Source: Haematobia irritans
Lineage: Eukaryota; Arthropoda; Insecta; Diptera; Muscidae
NCBI RefSeq assembly: GCF_050003625.1
Contig: NC_134400.1
Span: 64,108,241-64,172,240 of the forward strand
Direction: 5' to 3'
DNA: 64,000 bases
Part shown: piece by piece, positions 1-11,347 of the stretch
How positions within the stretch are numbered: position 1 is the first letter of the stretch
How the letters are laid out: each line of letters starts with the position of its first letter
Program-made: the position numbers and the translations under genes
The notes under the pieces: generated by a model
Database searches by the model: none
The model's input: only the letters and a program-made list of their open reading frames with translations
Told to the model about the DNA's origin: nothing

Positions 1-26
1 AATGGAACATTGAAATGCTGGCAGGG
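1..26. mobile_element. Terminus of a CCCTGCC-family TIR element
   Basis: The window opens with the outer end of the TIR family whose intact copies lie at 24174-24957, 48856-49640 and 52740-53485. The text GAAATGCTGGCAGGG matches their right-hand ends. Only the tip is visible because the rest lies outside the window. The next 130 bases are a scrambled patch resembling 50403-50520 (a CTCCTAGATCTCAGTAGATT block). Confidence 0.7.
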
Positions 27-159
27 CAATGATTCTTTTATACTACGTTCGCATTAGGATTTTTGACGAATTCCTCCTAGATCTCAGTAGATTTGCAATA
101 AGGCCGGTATGCACCTCTAGCGAAAAATTTCATTCCCATAAGAAATGCATTGCTATTTA

Positions 160-383
160 TGCTAACGAAATAACAGGGTTATCGAAAAAATAACAAGGTG
201 ACACAGAGTCGACAAAACTGAATTACTATAAGACGGACAGACAGAATATTTAATGAAATTTTAGTATTTCCGTGCTTAAAAACAACGATTTATACACAGA
301 AAATGGTAGAGAACACCTTTACCTACAATTTGGTGTGCGACATGTGCCTGTTCAATGTTATTTAGCTTGGTTATTACTGGTTA
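160..383 (+). repeat. Leader segment in front of minisatellite A
   Basis: This matches the segment at 42127-42387 that precedes the main family A array: the inverted pair AACAGGGTT/ATCG, then GTGACACAGAG, a GACGGACAG block and ACAACGATTTATACACAGA. It is the non-tandem left part of a dispersed element whose body is the 166-bp array. No coding potential was seen. Confidence 0.65.
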
Positions 384-884
384 CTGGTGGTCAGGACACT
401 ATTTCCCATGTGGAGTCCAGGAATGGACTTCGTACACAAAAATGACAACGGAACTTGGTAGAGGACATCAATACCTACAATTTGGTATACCACATGTATC
501 TGGGAAACGCCGAGTGTAGAACAAAATTTTCCAGAAACTGTTGGACGCACTGGTGGTCAGGACACTATTTCCAGCGCTGAGGCCAGGAAAGGACTTCGTA
601 CACAAAAGTGACAACGGATATTGATAGAGGACATCAATACCTACAATTTGGTATACCACATGTATCTGGTAAACACCGAGTGTAGAACAAAATTTTCCAG
701 AAACTGTTGGACGCACTGGTGGTCAGGACACTATTTCCAGCGCTGAGGCCAGGAAAGGACTTCGTACACAAAAGTGACAACGGATATTGATAGAGGGCAT
801 CAATACCTACAATTTGGTATACCACATGTATCTGGGAAACGCCGAGTGTAGAACAAAATTTTCATGAAACTGTTGGACGCACTG
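384..884. repeat. Minisatellite family A, three 166-bp units
   Basis: Units begin at 384, 550 and 716 with CTGGTGGTCAGGACA and repeat every 166 bp. The last unit ends where a CCCTGCC terminus begins (885), after the dinucleotide TG. The unit length is not a multiple of three, so the small reading frames in it carry no meaning. The same family recurs at 22379-22575 and 42388-44205. Confidence 0.9.
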
Positions 885-1388
885 CCCTGCCAGCATTTCA
901 AGGTTTGTTTTCATCGCTATCCTTTTCACGGACGCCCAACAGAAACGTTTGTCAAGATAATTCGCGATAATTCGAAAATTACAAAAACAAAATGTTTACA
1001 ATCGTTATGGCGACTCATGTATGTATGTTTTCAGCACTGTCATTCCAGTAACTGTTATGTTCCCATTAATGTAATAAAGTATTTGGTTAGTGTTTCGATT
1101 TCATAGTGCACGATTTCTTTTATAAACGATTTCTTTTATAAACCAAAACCAACTGTAAGTATATTGTGAATATTGAAGTGTTTATTTTATACAAGTATAA
1201 GCAAACAAAGCAATCTGGTGATATTTTAAACTAAAATTACAAAATTTGTGATGTGCGTGTTCCAAAGAATAAAATTAAAAGAAATATCTTCCAGATGGAA
1301 TTTACCTTTTCACCGTATTGTGTTCAAAGGTATTTTATTAAGTGCCAATTGTTCATGGAAACAAAAGTTATAAAAAGTAAAAGACTAA
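885..1388. other. Truncated CCCTGCC element plus unassigned AT-rich DNA
   Basis: The stretch starts with CCCTGCCAGCATTTCAAGG, the outer end of the CCCTGCC TIR family facing right, then diverges from the intact copies within about 30 bases. The rest up to the Harbinger element shows a repeated TTTCTTTTATAAAC motif near 1110-1140 and no convincing gene. Confidence 0.5.
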
Positions 1389-1888
1389 CGGCCGTATTCA
1401 TAAAAAAATCCTAATACGCGCTTACAGCGTACTTTAGTTATCAAACACATCTGGTTTTATAAACTTCTGTTAAGTATTTGCATTCATAACCATTTAATTG
1501 GGACTTGATAACTATTGTACGTTTCTGCTGTTAATATTGGCAACCCTTAACATTTTCAGACTGACGGATGATGTTAGTGATGGAAATCAATTGAATCGGA
1601 TTTCTCGTTAAGAAAATTAAATCATCAATTTCGTTAAATTTTTAAAATAAACAAAATTGTGTCGCTCGTAAATATTACGGGGTATAAGGAACCAACCCAT
1701 TAAGACGAATTTTAGGTGTCCACATATCATTTTGTTTAAATACAACTAAAAAAGAACCGGAGAATAACCGAGTATACGAACCAACTGTTATGTTTACGCA
1801 TCACTACAGCGTTGTTTTTCATTCATTGGCGCTACCGGCAAACAGTATTTCACAATTATAAAAAGTTTTATTAAAAATTATAAAAGAA

Positions 1889-2911
1889 ATGGAGGAGAGT
1901 GTTCAGAAAACAGAAAGCCGCAGCAAGCGCCCACGTTCTGAAAACTGGAGTGAAGATGATAAGGTATGTATCTATTTTACGGGCTTTATAATAGTAGTGT
2001 TGGTCATTCGGTTCTTACATTTTCCAAATTTCCAATTCTTTTACAGGAACTATTAAAGGAGCTCGTAAAAATGAGGGTGAAAGCCATTGAAAATAAAAAT
2101 ACGTACACAAATACAAATCAGGCGAAAAAGAAAGCTTGGCTGGAGCTCGAGAAAGAGTAAGTTCATCATGAAGTATACATTGCCCAGGATAAAGTGTTAT
2201 TTTTGTAGCTTTAACAACATGACATCTTGTGGACATCGAACTGTTCCACAATTAAAATCCCAATGGACTACAATTAAAATACAAGCTAAAAAAGAGATGT
2301 CGGAATATCGATCACAAATAAGAAAGACAGGTGGAGGTCAGGCTCCCCTGGGCGCCCCATTACAGGGTAATGACATAGCGATCTGGCTACCAAACGAATT
2401 CGTGGTAGACGAGAACGAATTCGACTCCGATATTACTTTTTCTAAGGTAAGAATATTTAATTTTATCAAAAGACCCCTTCAAAATGTATATACTCCCCAG
2501 AACGATGATACTTTGGATGAAAATACGTTTCTCGAGGTTGAGATGCTGTCAGATATTGAGGAGGAAGTGAAAGAAGAAATTAAACTCAACTCAGATACAC
2601 TGAAAACAGTCAAATCTTTAAAAAAAAAAGGTTGTACCTATATAAATCTAGAATTCGAGAAGTCGCAATCTATCTTTTTTATATTTTGAATGTAGAAACC
2701 TTCCGCGGAGAAATCGAGTGTGGCAGAAAACAATATAATAAAAATTGTAACAACGGAGGTGGAATGCCAAATGGAACTCCACAAACTTCAAGTTGAAGTC
2801 GAGAAAAAGAAACTCCGTAACTTGGATCTTGAGTACGACATTCTTCAGGCAAAACTCAATTTTTACACAAAGGAACAGTTGGTAAGCACTTCGTACGAAA
2901 ACGTAGTTTAG
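1889..2911 (+). CDS. Harbinger accessory protein, Myb/SANT-like DNA-binding domain (spliced)
   Basis: Exons can be read at 1889-1963, 2047-2156, 2209-2446, 2501 to about 2630 and 2696-2911, with GTATGT, GTAAGT and GTAAGA donors and clear AG acceptors. The first three join in frame. The product begins MEESVQKTESRSKRPRSENW. It has the pattern of insect Myb/SANT-like regulatory proteins: W in the first helix, FNN, then RTVPQLKSQW, KKEM and TGGG, followed by an acidic middle and a charged coiled-coil tail (residues QMELHKLQVEVEKKKLRNLD). In this superfamily the Myb-like protein binds the transposon ends and helps bring the transposase into the nucleus. The junction from exon 4 to exon 5 falls after a ten-A run and does not keep frame as written, so it may be an indel or a different splice site. 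Family assignment is firm; the exact tail is not. Confidence 0.75.
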
Positions 2912-2916
2912 AATTT

Positions 2917-3118
2917 GAGGTGAGTATTAAGTTCGAGTTTAGCGGCTGAAACTGCAATTTTTTCACGATTACTTTAATAATCCATTTTAAAGAATATAAA
3001 CTTTATAAAAAGTTGCTTAGTAGCCCATTAAGTTATATTAAAATTTGCCTCAAAGAGGTACAATTTTATATTGTTTTCGATTTTAGCGGCTAAAATCGGA
3101 CTTAGTACCCACCTTTAG
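2917..3118. mobile_element. Small Harbinger-type MITE (GTGAGTATTAAGTTCGAG family)
   Basis: It starts GAGGTGAGTATTAAGTTCGA and ends with the inverted counterpart CTTAGTACCCACCTTTAG, about 200 bp, no coding. It belongs to the TTA-flanked family described at 50812-52064. Confidence 0.7.
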
Positions 3119-3463
3119 AAAGAAAATTCACCCGTATCGAGAATCAGAATTAAGGCCGTTACAAAGTTCATTGAATGAAAAGAATCAAAGATGAACTTAT
3201 CGACTTTTTAAAGTTTGAAGAAGTCAAAATTTAAGCTATGAGTTTTGACCTTTTCAAAAAAGCCGATATTAGCAAAGATCTTCAAAATCGAGTTATTGAC
3301 TTATTTTAGAGATAATTACATTTCTCAAAGTTGTTTAGAAATTCCACTTTCGCTTTAATGTTGTGTGATCGACTAATTAAAAAGTTATTTGAAGTTGAAA
3401 ATGTTATCAATTAAAAAATTTACTGATACAATTAAAATTTTAATTAAATTAAAAAATTAAGTA

Positions 3464-3686
3464 AAGGCCAGTACAAAGTTGGCATTATCGCGCTAAAATA
3501 GCCATTTTTCGCGATTACTTTTCTCTAATAATTCATTTTAGAGAAAATAAACTTTTTCAATTGTTCTTTGGATCATTCCCCAACAAGTTATATCAAAATT
3601 AGTCCAAAATTATGAAGTTAATATGCTTTTGCAGATTTATTTTTGATTTTAGCGGCAAAACTCGAACTTAGTACCACCTTAAGTTA
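3464..3686. mobile_element. Small Harbinger-type MITE, diverged
   Basis: The left end AAAGGCCAGTACAAAGTT and the right end ACTTAGTACCACCTTAAG are imperfect inverted repeats around an AT-rich core with the family's CGCGATTACTTTTC block. Confidence 0.6.
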
Positions 3687-5533
3687 AAAAAATGATTGTA
3701 AATTGTTATGCTTTCGATTTTTATATTTAAAAAAAATATTTTTTTTCTTTAATTAACATTTTAATTAAATAACAAGTATATACGGCCATAAGTTCGGCCT
3801 GGCCGAACTTACGGCCGTATATTTTTAAATATATATTTAAAATATATTAAAATATAATTGCAAATTTCCTTCCGAAATAATTAGTTTTATACTATTCACT
3901 ATTCTAAAAAATCCAATTAGAATTATAATAGGAAAGTACATTATACTATTCTATTTAATTCTGGGGTTGATGATTTTCGTCATTGAAGCAATTTTAAATA
4001 AAAAATTAATTGTTTCAATTAATTTCGTGATTCAATTAGAAAAAAATGTTTGTGTAATTTCATTAGGGACAATTTATGAGAACAAATGCAGTCGACTAAT
4101 TAAAATTTCATAACTTGCTCATTAGTCAACTACATGTCAGTTTGTATTCGGAAAGGTCTTCTAAAATAGTTATGACATTTTTATTAACTAGCTTCACTTG
4201 CTGTCATAAATTGTGATCATAAAAAATGTTAATACAATCAACCACTTGATATTGCTTAACACCGTTCTGTTTCCAAAACAAGTAGTATGATCTGTTCGTT
4301 TGCATTCAAATTAAATTTCTTTTTACAGACAATATATAATTGCAAATAATTTCAATCTGGAAATTTTAGGGATGAAAATGCTATCACTTGTTTAGTGTTC
4401 GGAAACAAAATATATTTATTCATTACTACGCGAAGCGTGTGTATATAACTCGTTGGTTAATTACTTTTTAATAAAACGCATGAAATGTGTCTTAAGTTTT
4501 TTATTGAATGTTATAAAATGAATTTTAATCTTATTTCGAGTTAATAATTATTTTGTATGTAAGAGTTTTATAAGCTTATTAGTTTCCCATTAAAACTTAA
4601 TAATTTTTCTTTTATAATTATAATATGCATAAAATAAACATTGTCCAATTTATGTTCATTTCAATTACTAATTTCATTTTTTATTATTAATATTGTTCAC
4701 TATATATATTGTTTCACTTTTTGTAAGTAAAATACAAAATTTTATTTCAAAGACATACAATTTTTTATTTGGTAATTTGAAAAATTTGTAAGTATTTGGT
4801 TATTAAGAAATATCTAAAATTGACAGAAAACTTTATATATGATATGATAAATATATACAACTGCTTATGTCCTTCACTACTACTGCGGTACAGGGTACTA
4901 CTTTGGGCATTTATATGTAACGCCAAGAAGGTGCTGAAACAATTGCACGATGTTGGTCTGTTTTTAGTTGGACACATCGGCTTGAATATAGGTCCCTACA
5001 CAGAAAAAATATGTTGTTAAATGCAAATTAACTTATGTTTATTGCAAATTATTTTTTTTTATTTACACAAAAAAGAAAACTGCCAGAATTTACTGACATT
5101 TTGCGATTTTGACTTTCCGAAATCATTTCATTAATTTCTGCAGCTTATTTATTTGTATGTTCATTGAAATTAATACCCGCGGTTAGTTCATATTTTTTTT
5201 AGACATACATGGAAAAAAATGTTATTGGTTTGAGAAAATGTACAAATAAACTAAAACAAAATATTCGTTTTGCAATAAACATACCATATTTTAACATTAA
5301 TTTAATATTTTAATAACAGCAAATTTGAACGGTTTTAGATTGGAATTACTGTGTTGGTCTACAAATTGGTGGAAGGTAGAATATAGTCCGTTTTAAAAAT
5401 GACGTTGTATAAATGATTTAAGCAGAGCTTTTACTCTTCCTTCTGATGCTCCCGCATACGTTTGGGGTTCGGTGACATGCGTTGGACATTGGAACTCCTC
5501 AGTGATATCATCTACTAATTTAATTTTTTGTTA
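3687..5533. other. AT-rich interior of the Harbinger element with a 42-bp palindrome
   Basis: A near-perfect palindrome sits at 3779-3823; its left arm TATACGGCCATAAGTTCGGCC is followed at once by the complement. The rest is AT-rich spacer with imperfect AATTAATT runs. Toward 5400-5525 the minus strand can still be read as a Harbinger-like C-terminal tail (ASEGRVKALLKSFIQRHF) out of frame with the main transposase exon. Confidence 0.5.
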
Positions 5534-6697
5534 TCACATATTCTTGCATAATGTTTCGTAAATAGTAACGTATACTTCACCTGGCAGTTCATCATTCTCT
5601 TCAATTGCTATATTATGGAGAACGGCAAGTGCTACTATGACCGTTTTACCATTGGAAAGGCAGACTGTCAAACCGTCAAGGAGACAACGAAACCTCTGCT
5701 TCCAAACTCCAAAACACCGTTCAACAGTGTTCCTAGTTGAAATGTGAGATTTATTGTATTTTACTTCCTTCTCTGTTTGTGGGTTTTGCAATGGAGTAAA
5801 TAAATACGGAGTTAATTTATATCCAGAGTCCCCGAGTAAACGTCCTTTGAACTCTTTCTTTTCAAACCGTTCTTTGATTGTGGACTCATTAAAAATTCTA
5901 CAGTCGTGCGTACTTCCCCTCCATCTTGCTACTATATCTCGAATTGTTAGTTTTGCGTCACAAATTACCTTGAAATTTAAATTAAAATATAATCGAAATT
6001 ACATGATGCAATAAATTTTGCTTTTTACCTGTACATTCAGCGAATAATAGCCTTTTCTATTTATATAGTACTGGGCCAGGTCGCCACCAGTCTTTTTTAT
6101 TTTAATATGAGTGCCGTCTATAGCCCCAATTATGCCTGGAAAATTTTGAATCCGCTGAAAATCCCGCATAATTATTGTTTCCTCTGCAATACATTCAGGC
6201 ATTTTAATATAGCTTCTCGCATGCTTTGCTATAGCACGAGCCACTCTTGCACATATTCTGCATACCGTTGGTTGTGAGAGACCATGAAGGTCACCAGCAT
6301 CGTCTTGATACTGAAATATATCGATTATTCATATAATAGCACAATTTCTCCAGATGAAACCAACAACTTATCTCTCTTCGTCCCCAACAACGCAAAGCAA
6401 CCATTACCTGTAGTTCAGGAGAAGTGCCGCAACCTCTTTTATCCAGCTGTATGTCTTCCTTGACCAATTCAACGATTTTTTTTACCGTGTTTTTTGTGAA
6501 ACGATACTTTCTTTTGAATAATTGGTCATCTTCCAGTAAGAAAGGGTCGATTCGTTCCTTATAATTTTTTGGGGAATGGTAATTTACAATCCTATTAATT
6601 AGCTCTGTGGGGAAGGAAGAAATTAATATATGTTAAATTTTTGCAATGCAAAACTCACCAATTCTCCTTATCTTATTAATTTTATGCACTTTATCCA
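5534..6697 (-). CDS. PIF/Harbinger DDE transposase (spliced, C-terminus frame-shifted)
   Basis: On the minus strand exons read about 6697-6659, 6604-6408, 6310-6029 and 5968-5534, separated by 50-100 bp introns with GT...AG ends. The protein starts MDKVHKINK. The DDE nuclease domain is complete: first Asp in GAIDGTH, second in GDSGY, and Glu in TVERCFGVWKQRF. It cuts the element ends and joins them to TAA/TTA targets in the nucleus. After the Glu motif the frame stops at 5534, while a plausible tail (CPTHVTEPQTYAGASEGRVK) continues just downstream in another frame, so one small indel probably truncates it. A tandem duplication breaks in at 6265: the N-terminal part is repeated at 10668-11100 without the catalytic part. 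The divergent Myb-like gene at the other end is its usual partner. Confidence 0.82.
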
Positions 6698-6947
6698 TTT
6701 TATTATTTGTTTTAAGGAAAATCTGCTACACAAACAATCTATAATCAACGGTCAATTGTCAAAAAGTGTCAAATGTCAAATTAAAGTAGTGATAAAGAAG
6801 GGTAAGACCTACAATAAATTTTTGTAACTTATGAAGAGGTTATTAAACATATGATAGGCTATTTTATGTTTATGAATGAGGTTACAGCAAAGATAGCCTA
6901 TTTTCTTTTGATAAACCTTTGTTAAAAATTTATGAATACGGCTGTAA

Positions 6948-8135
6948 AAATACAGCTTATAACATGAACTGATACACATCCAATACTTTCCCTTGTTTTA
7001 TAAGTTAACACAAATTAAAAAGTTTGCATATTTCTTGTTGTTGTTATTTCATCAATTTCATGGAATACGCTTTGGTACATCAGCTTGTAGCCAGATCAAG
7101 GAACTCTGTGACTAAGGTGGGTGTGTCCAGAGCGATCTGGCGGTAAGTCGGGTTGGTTTAGCCGGACAAGAGAAAAGAAAACCTGCCAGCGTTCTGGCAG
7201 GTTTTTATGTTATTCCACTGCGTATCACTAGTTTGCGGTGTCCACACTGGCGCTGTATAGTTTACCACTGACCGGCCAATTGCCTTATAGGTAGCATAGT
7301 AAATTCAGTCTCTCTTTTGTTGGAGGTTTGGTCAATGGTGTGGCAGTAAGGACCTAAGGTTAATTTCATTTACATTTGACTTGACCCATAACAAGTTGTA
7401 GTAATCACACTTAATACTAGCCATGATAAAATTTAAAAGATATCAGTTTATCATAACATACCTGATCCCTCACCAACCTCTTTTAATAGTCCCATAGAAA
7501 AGGACCTATAACCTAAAATTTTGTAAATTAATAGTAATTTTGTTTTACTTAGAGCATGTGTTAAACCCTTTTCGTTTTAAGGCTTTCGTTGTTGTTAATA
7601 AAGTCAATAGATGGACAAAATTTCTAGTTTTTAAAATGTTTAAAAACCTAAAAACTAACTATATTGCAGTTCTCTAATATAATTAAAATACTCTGAATGC
7701 GACTAGCCAACAAAATGTTTGCAAAAATTTTGCTTGCTGTTATAACTTAATTTGAGAAAGTTTTTAACAAATTGTTTTCTTATATTACAGATTAAGTTGT
7801 TCGCTTCATCCAAACTAAAGCATATTTTAGCGCAATTTCCTTGTTGTCATAACTTTATTAAAATATTAAATTCGAAAGCCGTTAATTTTACACAATTGGT
7901 AAGTACGATGTTTTTCATTTAGATTTTGTAAAGACTTAAGGTGTGTATTAAGGTCGAATTTAGCCGCTAAAAGCAAAAATAAATCTATAAAACAGAATAA
8001 CATAACTTGTTTTTCAAATTTGATAATAACTTCAAGGTGAATGATATGAGGAAAAATTCATTTAGCGCGATAAAGCGAACTTAATACCGGCCTTTAAGTT
8101 GAACATGTTTGTATTCATGTATGTATGTATATATA
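6948..8135. other. Non-coding segment between Harbinger and the hairpin
   Basis: No credible gene was seen. It contains a perfect 12-bp-stem hairpin at about 7178-7205 (AAAACCTGCCAG, loop CGTT, complement), intron-like CTTATATTACAG near 7780, and one TTA-flanked MITE at 7937-8092. Confidence 0.5.
7937..8092. mobile_element. Harbinger-type MITE with TTA target duplication
   Basis: It runs from AGGTGTGTATTAAGGTCG to AATACCGGCCT and is flanked on both sides by TTA. The interior keeps the AAAGCAAAAATAAATCTATA block of the family. It is duplicated at 12340-12495. Confidence 0.75.
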
Positions 8136-8363
8136 CATACCTATGAATATTGACAGTGGCAGCGAGAAGATATCAAATTTGTTTTGCCCAAAATGCAAGA
8201 GTTTGGCAAGCATGGCATGTGGTTTAAACAAGACGATATATATATAACAAGACGATATATATATCGTCTTGTTTAAACCACATGTCATGCTTGTTAAGCT
8301 CTTGCTTTTTGGGTAAAAAAATTGGATATCTTCTCGCTGCCACTGCCAATATTCATAGGTATG
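8136..8363. repeat. Long inverted repeat, about 108-bp arms
   Basis: The left arm starts CATACCTATGAATATTGACA at 8136 and its complement ends at 8363. The arms are about 90% matched and meet at an alternating AT core with CAAGACGATATATA on both sides. Transcription of either strand would give one long imperfect hairpin. Two open frames overlapping it are by-products of the symmetry. Confidence 0.85.
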
Positions 8364-9060
8364 TCCTGGCATTTGTAGCTTTTGCAATATGTCTGGTATT
8401 GTTTTCACTCGTTTTCACACATGTTTCGTTGACGAAAAATGAGCTTTGTGCTGAACACAAATTTGAACTTCCTTACTTACTTTAATGAAGGTCGACATAT
8501 AAAAAGTTAGTAAATTAATTTTCCATTTATACATATATATTAAAAAATGATAAGTTTCATAAAACACGTGAAATTTATTATTTTGAAAGTTGCGGTAGCT
8601 TGGATTAACAAATACTATTTACAAAGTAATACATTAAAGCATCAACATTGGGATTCGTATTTAGGTAAGGTGTGTGTGTAAAGTACATTATATATAATTT
8701 AACAGAGATATATCAACTTAAAAAGTATAGAAAATATTAACCCCCATATTCATAAAAGTTAACGTAAACTTTAAACCTACTATTACCATACAAATTCCTT
8801 CCATAAACTTTCAATAAATTATTATGAATACAGGCATAAGTGTATAATTAAGGAAGCATTTCGATTAATAAACGAATAACTAAAATCTATATAATTTATT
8901 ATTATTATTATGCATTAAAGTTCAAGTTTTCAATTCCGCCAAAATTAATCTATCAAAATAAGCAATGAAGCAAGAAACCAACATAAAACTATTCATTAGC
9001 CTGGTTGGATCTAATACGCCAATTATATTCGACCAATTATACAATTATATTGTGCCCTTA
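8364..9060. other. AT-rich spacer containing a 96-bp Harbinger-like MITE
   Basis: At 8741-8836 a 96-bp element has 15-bp ends CCCCCATATTCATAA and TTATGAATACAGGCA, flanked by TAA at 8738-8740 and 8837-8839. The inner part TATTCATAA is the same as in the 5.6-kb Harbinger, so it may be a deletion derivative. Nothing else was recognised. Confidence 0.6.
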
Positions 9061-10667
9061 TTTTACTAGGCTATGCCATCAAATGCATACTTGAACAAAG
9101 TAAATAAAAATAGGATTTGCGAAAGATTCGAGGCATCCAAAGAGTGAGAGTTACGATGTATGACCGTAGCCGCTGGGGGATTGTTTGTTGCAATTGTTGG
9201 CCACATTTGTTAGGCATAACATTCGATTGCTGTTGTATGTGATTAGCATAAATAGCGCGTAATGTAGAATCAATTGAAGTCGTGAACTGTTAAAAGCAAA
9301 AAAAATTAGTTTATAAAATCAAAATATTTTTACATTTACTTTTCTAAAGATGGTCTTTCTTTTGCAGTTTTTATGCGTTGAGAACCGTAGCCCGCTTGCG
9401 GTGGCTGCTGGTGTTGGACTTTAGCTATAGATGATTCATCTTTATTTTCATTATGAATACGGTTGCGATCATTGGGGGTGTTTTGCAAAATTTGACTGGG
9501 ACAAGAGCCGGACCTGAAGATGTAACAAAAAGAAAAATTAAAGATTGTAATATTAACTTTATATGGGTAGAGAAAGTTACCTAACATGCACTGGAGTAAT
9601 TGTTGATGTGAGTTGTTGTGTTCCGCTTTGTGATTGTTGGTGTTGCTGCTGCGTAGGTTTACTTGTGTTTGCTGTGGAATGCTGAAGCAGCCACTATTGC
9701 TGCCCCTGGCGAGTTTGATCTTGATTTTATGTGCGTTAAAAAGTTTTTTTCAATCCCGCCGAAGCGGATGATGTTGATGTCGATGATGATGATGAGGATG
9801 AAATACAACCTGTAGTTGTTGGCTTCTCTTTGAGGGCTTCTTTATCCGTGTTTCCTTTGAAGACAAATTTTGTTGTGGAATGTTTGAATTTCCAGTGCTT
9901 GCCCCCATATGATGTGGTGGTAGATCAGGCGGCAATGCTTGGGGAGGTGTTAAATTTGCCAAGGTAAGGCGGGCGTTTATATTCTCCAAATCGTGACGCA
10001 TTGAAGATGAATAATTTGATTGTTGTTGTAGTGTTGGATTACCGCTAAATGTGTGATTACTCATTTGCATATGGCTCGATATGTTGGCACAATTTGCAGG
10101 TGGAATTAAATTCCAACTATGCATTAGTTGCTGTTGATCCCTGGCTCTTAAGGGTGTCACATAGTTTCCCGGAAATATTCCACTCACTTCTTTCCAATTC
10201 TTGCCTTTAAAGCAGCCATCCAAACATCTTTCAGTTACCATATAAACACAACCTTTTTTCAATTCCAATTCATCGTTCTTTCGTGGTTTGTATGGGTACA
10301 AAGCCAAATAGCCCCAAGGCAAAGAAGGTGGGATGTTCTGTTGCACACACAAAACATTATGGCGCGGTGTTGATGCCGCAGTGTTTGATGCCTGCTGAGA
10401 TTGATTTTGTTGCGGCGAAGTGTTTTGACTAATGTTAGCAGCTGATAAATGATGTTGTTGCTCTTGGGCTGCTGTAGTTTGACCTGTAGCCATTGAAGTA
10501 CTTGGTCCCATTTCGGGTTCAAAGTCATTTGGAACACTTAAGATTTCAGCTGAATGTCGATTTGTGCTTTGCATAATATTTAAGGCACTGCCATTATTTA
10601 ATAAAGCATTTAGTGAACCTAATGAAAGAAATGGAAGCTTGTTAGATAAAATTTCTTCTAAGCCTTG
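9060..10667 (-). pseudogene. POSH: POSH (SH3RF)-like gene, partial 3' exons, first copy
   Basis: On the minus strand an exon opens at 10618 after the acceptor CTTTCATTAG and runs to about 9750. It encodes a Gln/Asn-rich linker, then an SH3 domain (LALYPYKPRKNDELELKKGC ... SGIFPGNYVTPLRARD), then a His-rich stretch. This is the third SH3 domain of the POSH E3-ligase scaffold. The next pieces read KPTQQQHQQSQSGTQQ, an exon at 9513-9340 (SGSCPSQILQNTP...) and one from 9291 containing VIHRNSHSLDAS, a POSH-type motif. Reading through needs at least three frame changes near A, T or C runs (about 9735, 9690, 9180). The SH3 Trp of the DGWFKG motif is Cys (DGCFKG). RING, the other SH3 domains and the C-terminal SH3 are absent. 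It is therefore most likely a dead fragment; homopolymer assembly errors are the alternative. Confidence 0.72.
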
Positions 10668-11032
10668 CCGTTGGTTGTGAGAGACCATGAAGGTCACCAG
10701 CATCGTCTTGATACTGAAATATATCGATTATTCATATAATAGCACAATTTCTCCAGATGAAACCAACAACTTATCTCTCTTCGTCCCCAACAACGCAAAG
10801 CAACCATTACCTGTAGTTCAGGAGAAGTGCCGCAACCTCTTTTATCCAGCTGTATGTCTTCCTTGACCAATTCAACGATTTTTTTTACCGTGTTTTTTGT
10901 GAAACGATACTTTCTTTTGAATAATTGGTCATCTTCCAGTAAGAAAGGGTCGATTCGTTCCTTATAATTTTTTGGGGAATGGTAATTTACAATCCTATTA
11001 ATTAGCTCTGTGGGGAAGGAAGAAATTAATAT

Positions 11033-11347
11033 ATGTTAAATTTTTGCAATGCAAAACTCACCAATTCTCCTTATCTTATTAATTTTATGCACTTTATCCA
11101 TTTTATTATTTGTTTTAAGGAAAATCTGCTACACAAACAATCTATAATCAACGGTCAATTGTCAAAAAGTGTCAAATGTCAAATTAAAGTAGTGATAAAG
11201 AAGGGTAAGACCTACAATAAATTTTTGTAACTTATGAAGAGGTTATTAAACATATGATAGGCTATTTTATGTTTATGAATGAGGTTACAGCAAAGATAGC
11301 CTATTTTCTTTTGATAAACCTTTGTTAAAAATTTATGAATACGGCTG
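11033..11347 (-). pseudogene. Duplicated 5' end of Harbinger transposase and right TIR
   Basis: This is an exact second copy of 6630-6944: the start codon exon of the transposase on minus (ATG near 11100), the donor CTCACC, and the right TIR TATGAATACGGCTG followed by TAA. Exon 2 and part of exon 3 also reappear (10668-11007), but the DDE residues do not, so this copy cannot make an active enzyme. Confidence 0.8.

Larger units (their letters stand above)
1389..6944. mobile_element. PIF/Harbinger DNA transposon with TIRs and TAA target duplication
   Basis: The ends are inverted repeats, CGGCCGTATTCATAAA on the left and its complement with one mismatch on the right. TAA flanks them at 1386-1388 and 6945-6947, the 3-bp duplication typical of PIF/Harbinger. 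The 5.6-kb interior has the two-gene layout of the superfamily: a Myb/SANT-like gene on plus (1889-2911) and a DDE transposase on minus (5534-6697). Between them lie two small MITEs, a palindrome and AT-rich spacer. The right end (6265-6944) is copied again at 10668-11347 by a later tandem duplication. Activity cannot be judged: the transposase tail and one Myb exon junction look frame-shifted. Confidence 0.88.
6265..10667. repeat. Tandem duplication, first copy (4403 bp)
   Basis: This segment is repeated immediately downstream (10668-16005). It begins CCGTTGGTTGTGAGAG inside transposase exon 3 and ends TTCTTCTAAGCCTTG. The two copies match base for base over most of their length; one difference seen is AAAAGATATC at about 7436 against AAATGATATC in copy 2. 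The junction has almost no shared sequence, which fits a non-homologous duplication. Confidence 0.92.

Noticed and set aside
468..825. 82-residue frames repeating through the minisatellite A copies (also 42466-44214)
   Set aside because: They follow the 166-bp period, overlap one another and exist only because the unit lacks stops in one frame; no codon structure or start context supports a gene.
5754..6014. Plus-strand frame across the transposase
   Set aside because: It is antisense to exons that carry the DDE motifs and spans their intron.
7178..7205. Perfect 12-bp-stem hairpin followed by TTTTT, like a bacterial terminator
   Set aside because: The context is eukaryotic and non-coding, with no bacterial gene nearby; a short stem alone is weak evidence. 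It recurs at 11581 only because of the tandem duplication.
8282..8485. 67-residue frame with a hydrophobic stretch (also 13620-13823)
   Set aside because: It covers the right arm of the inverted repeat and its flank; the opposite strand is equally open, as expected from the symmetry.
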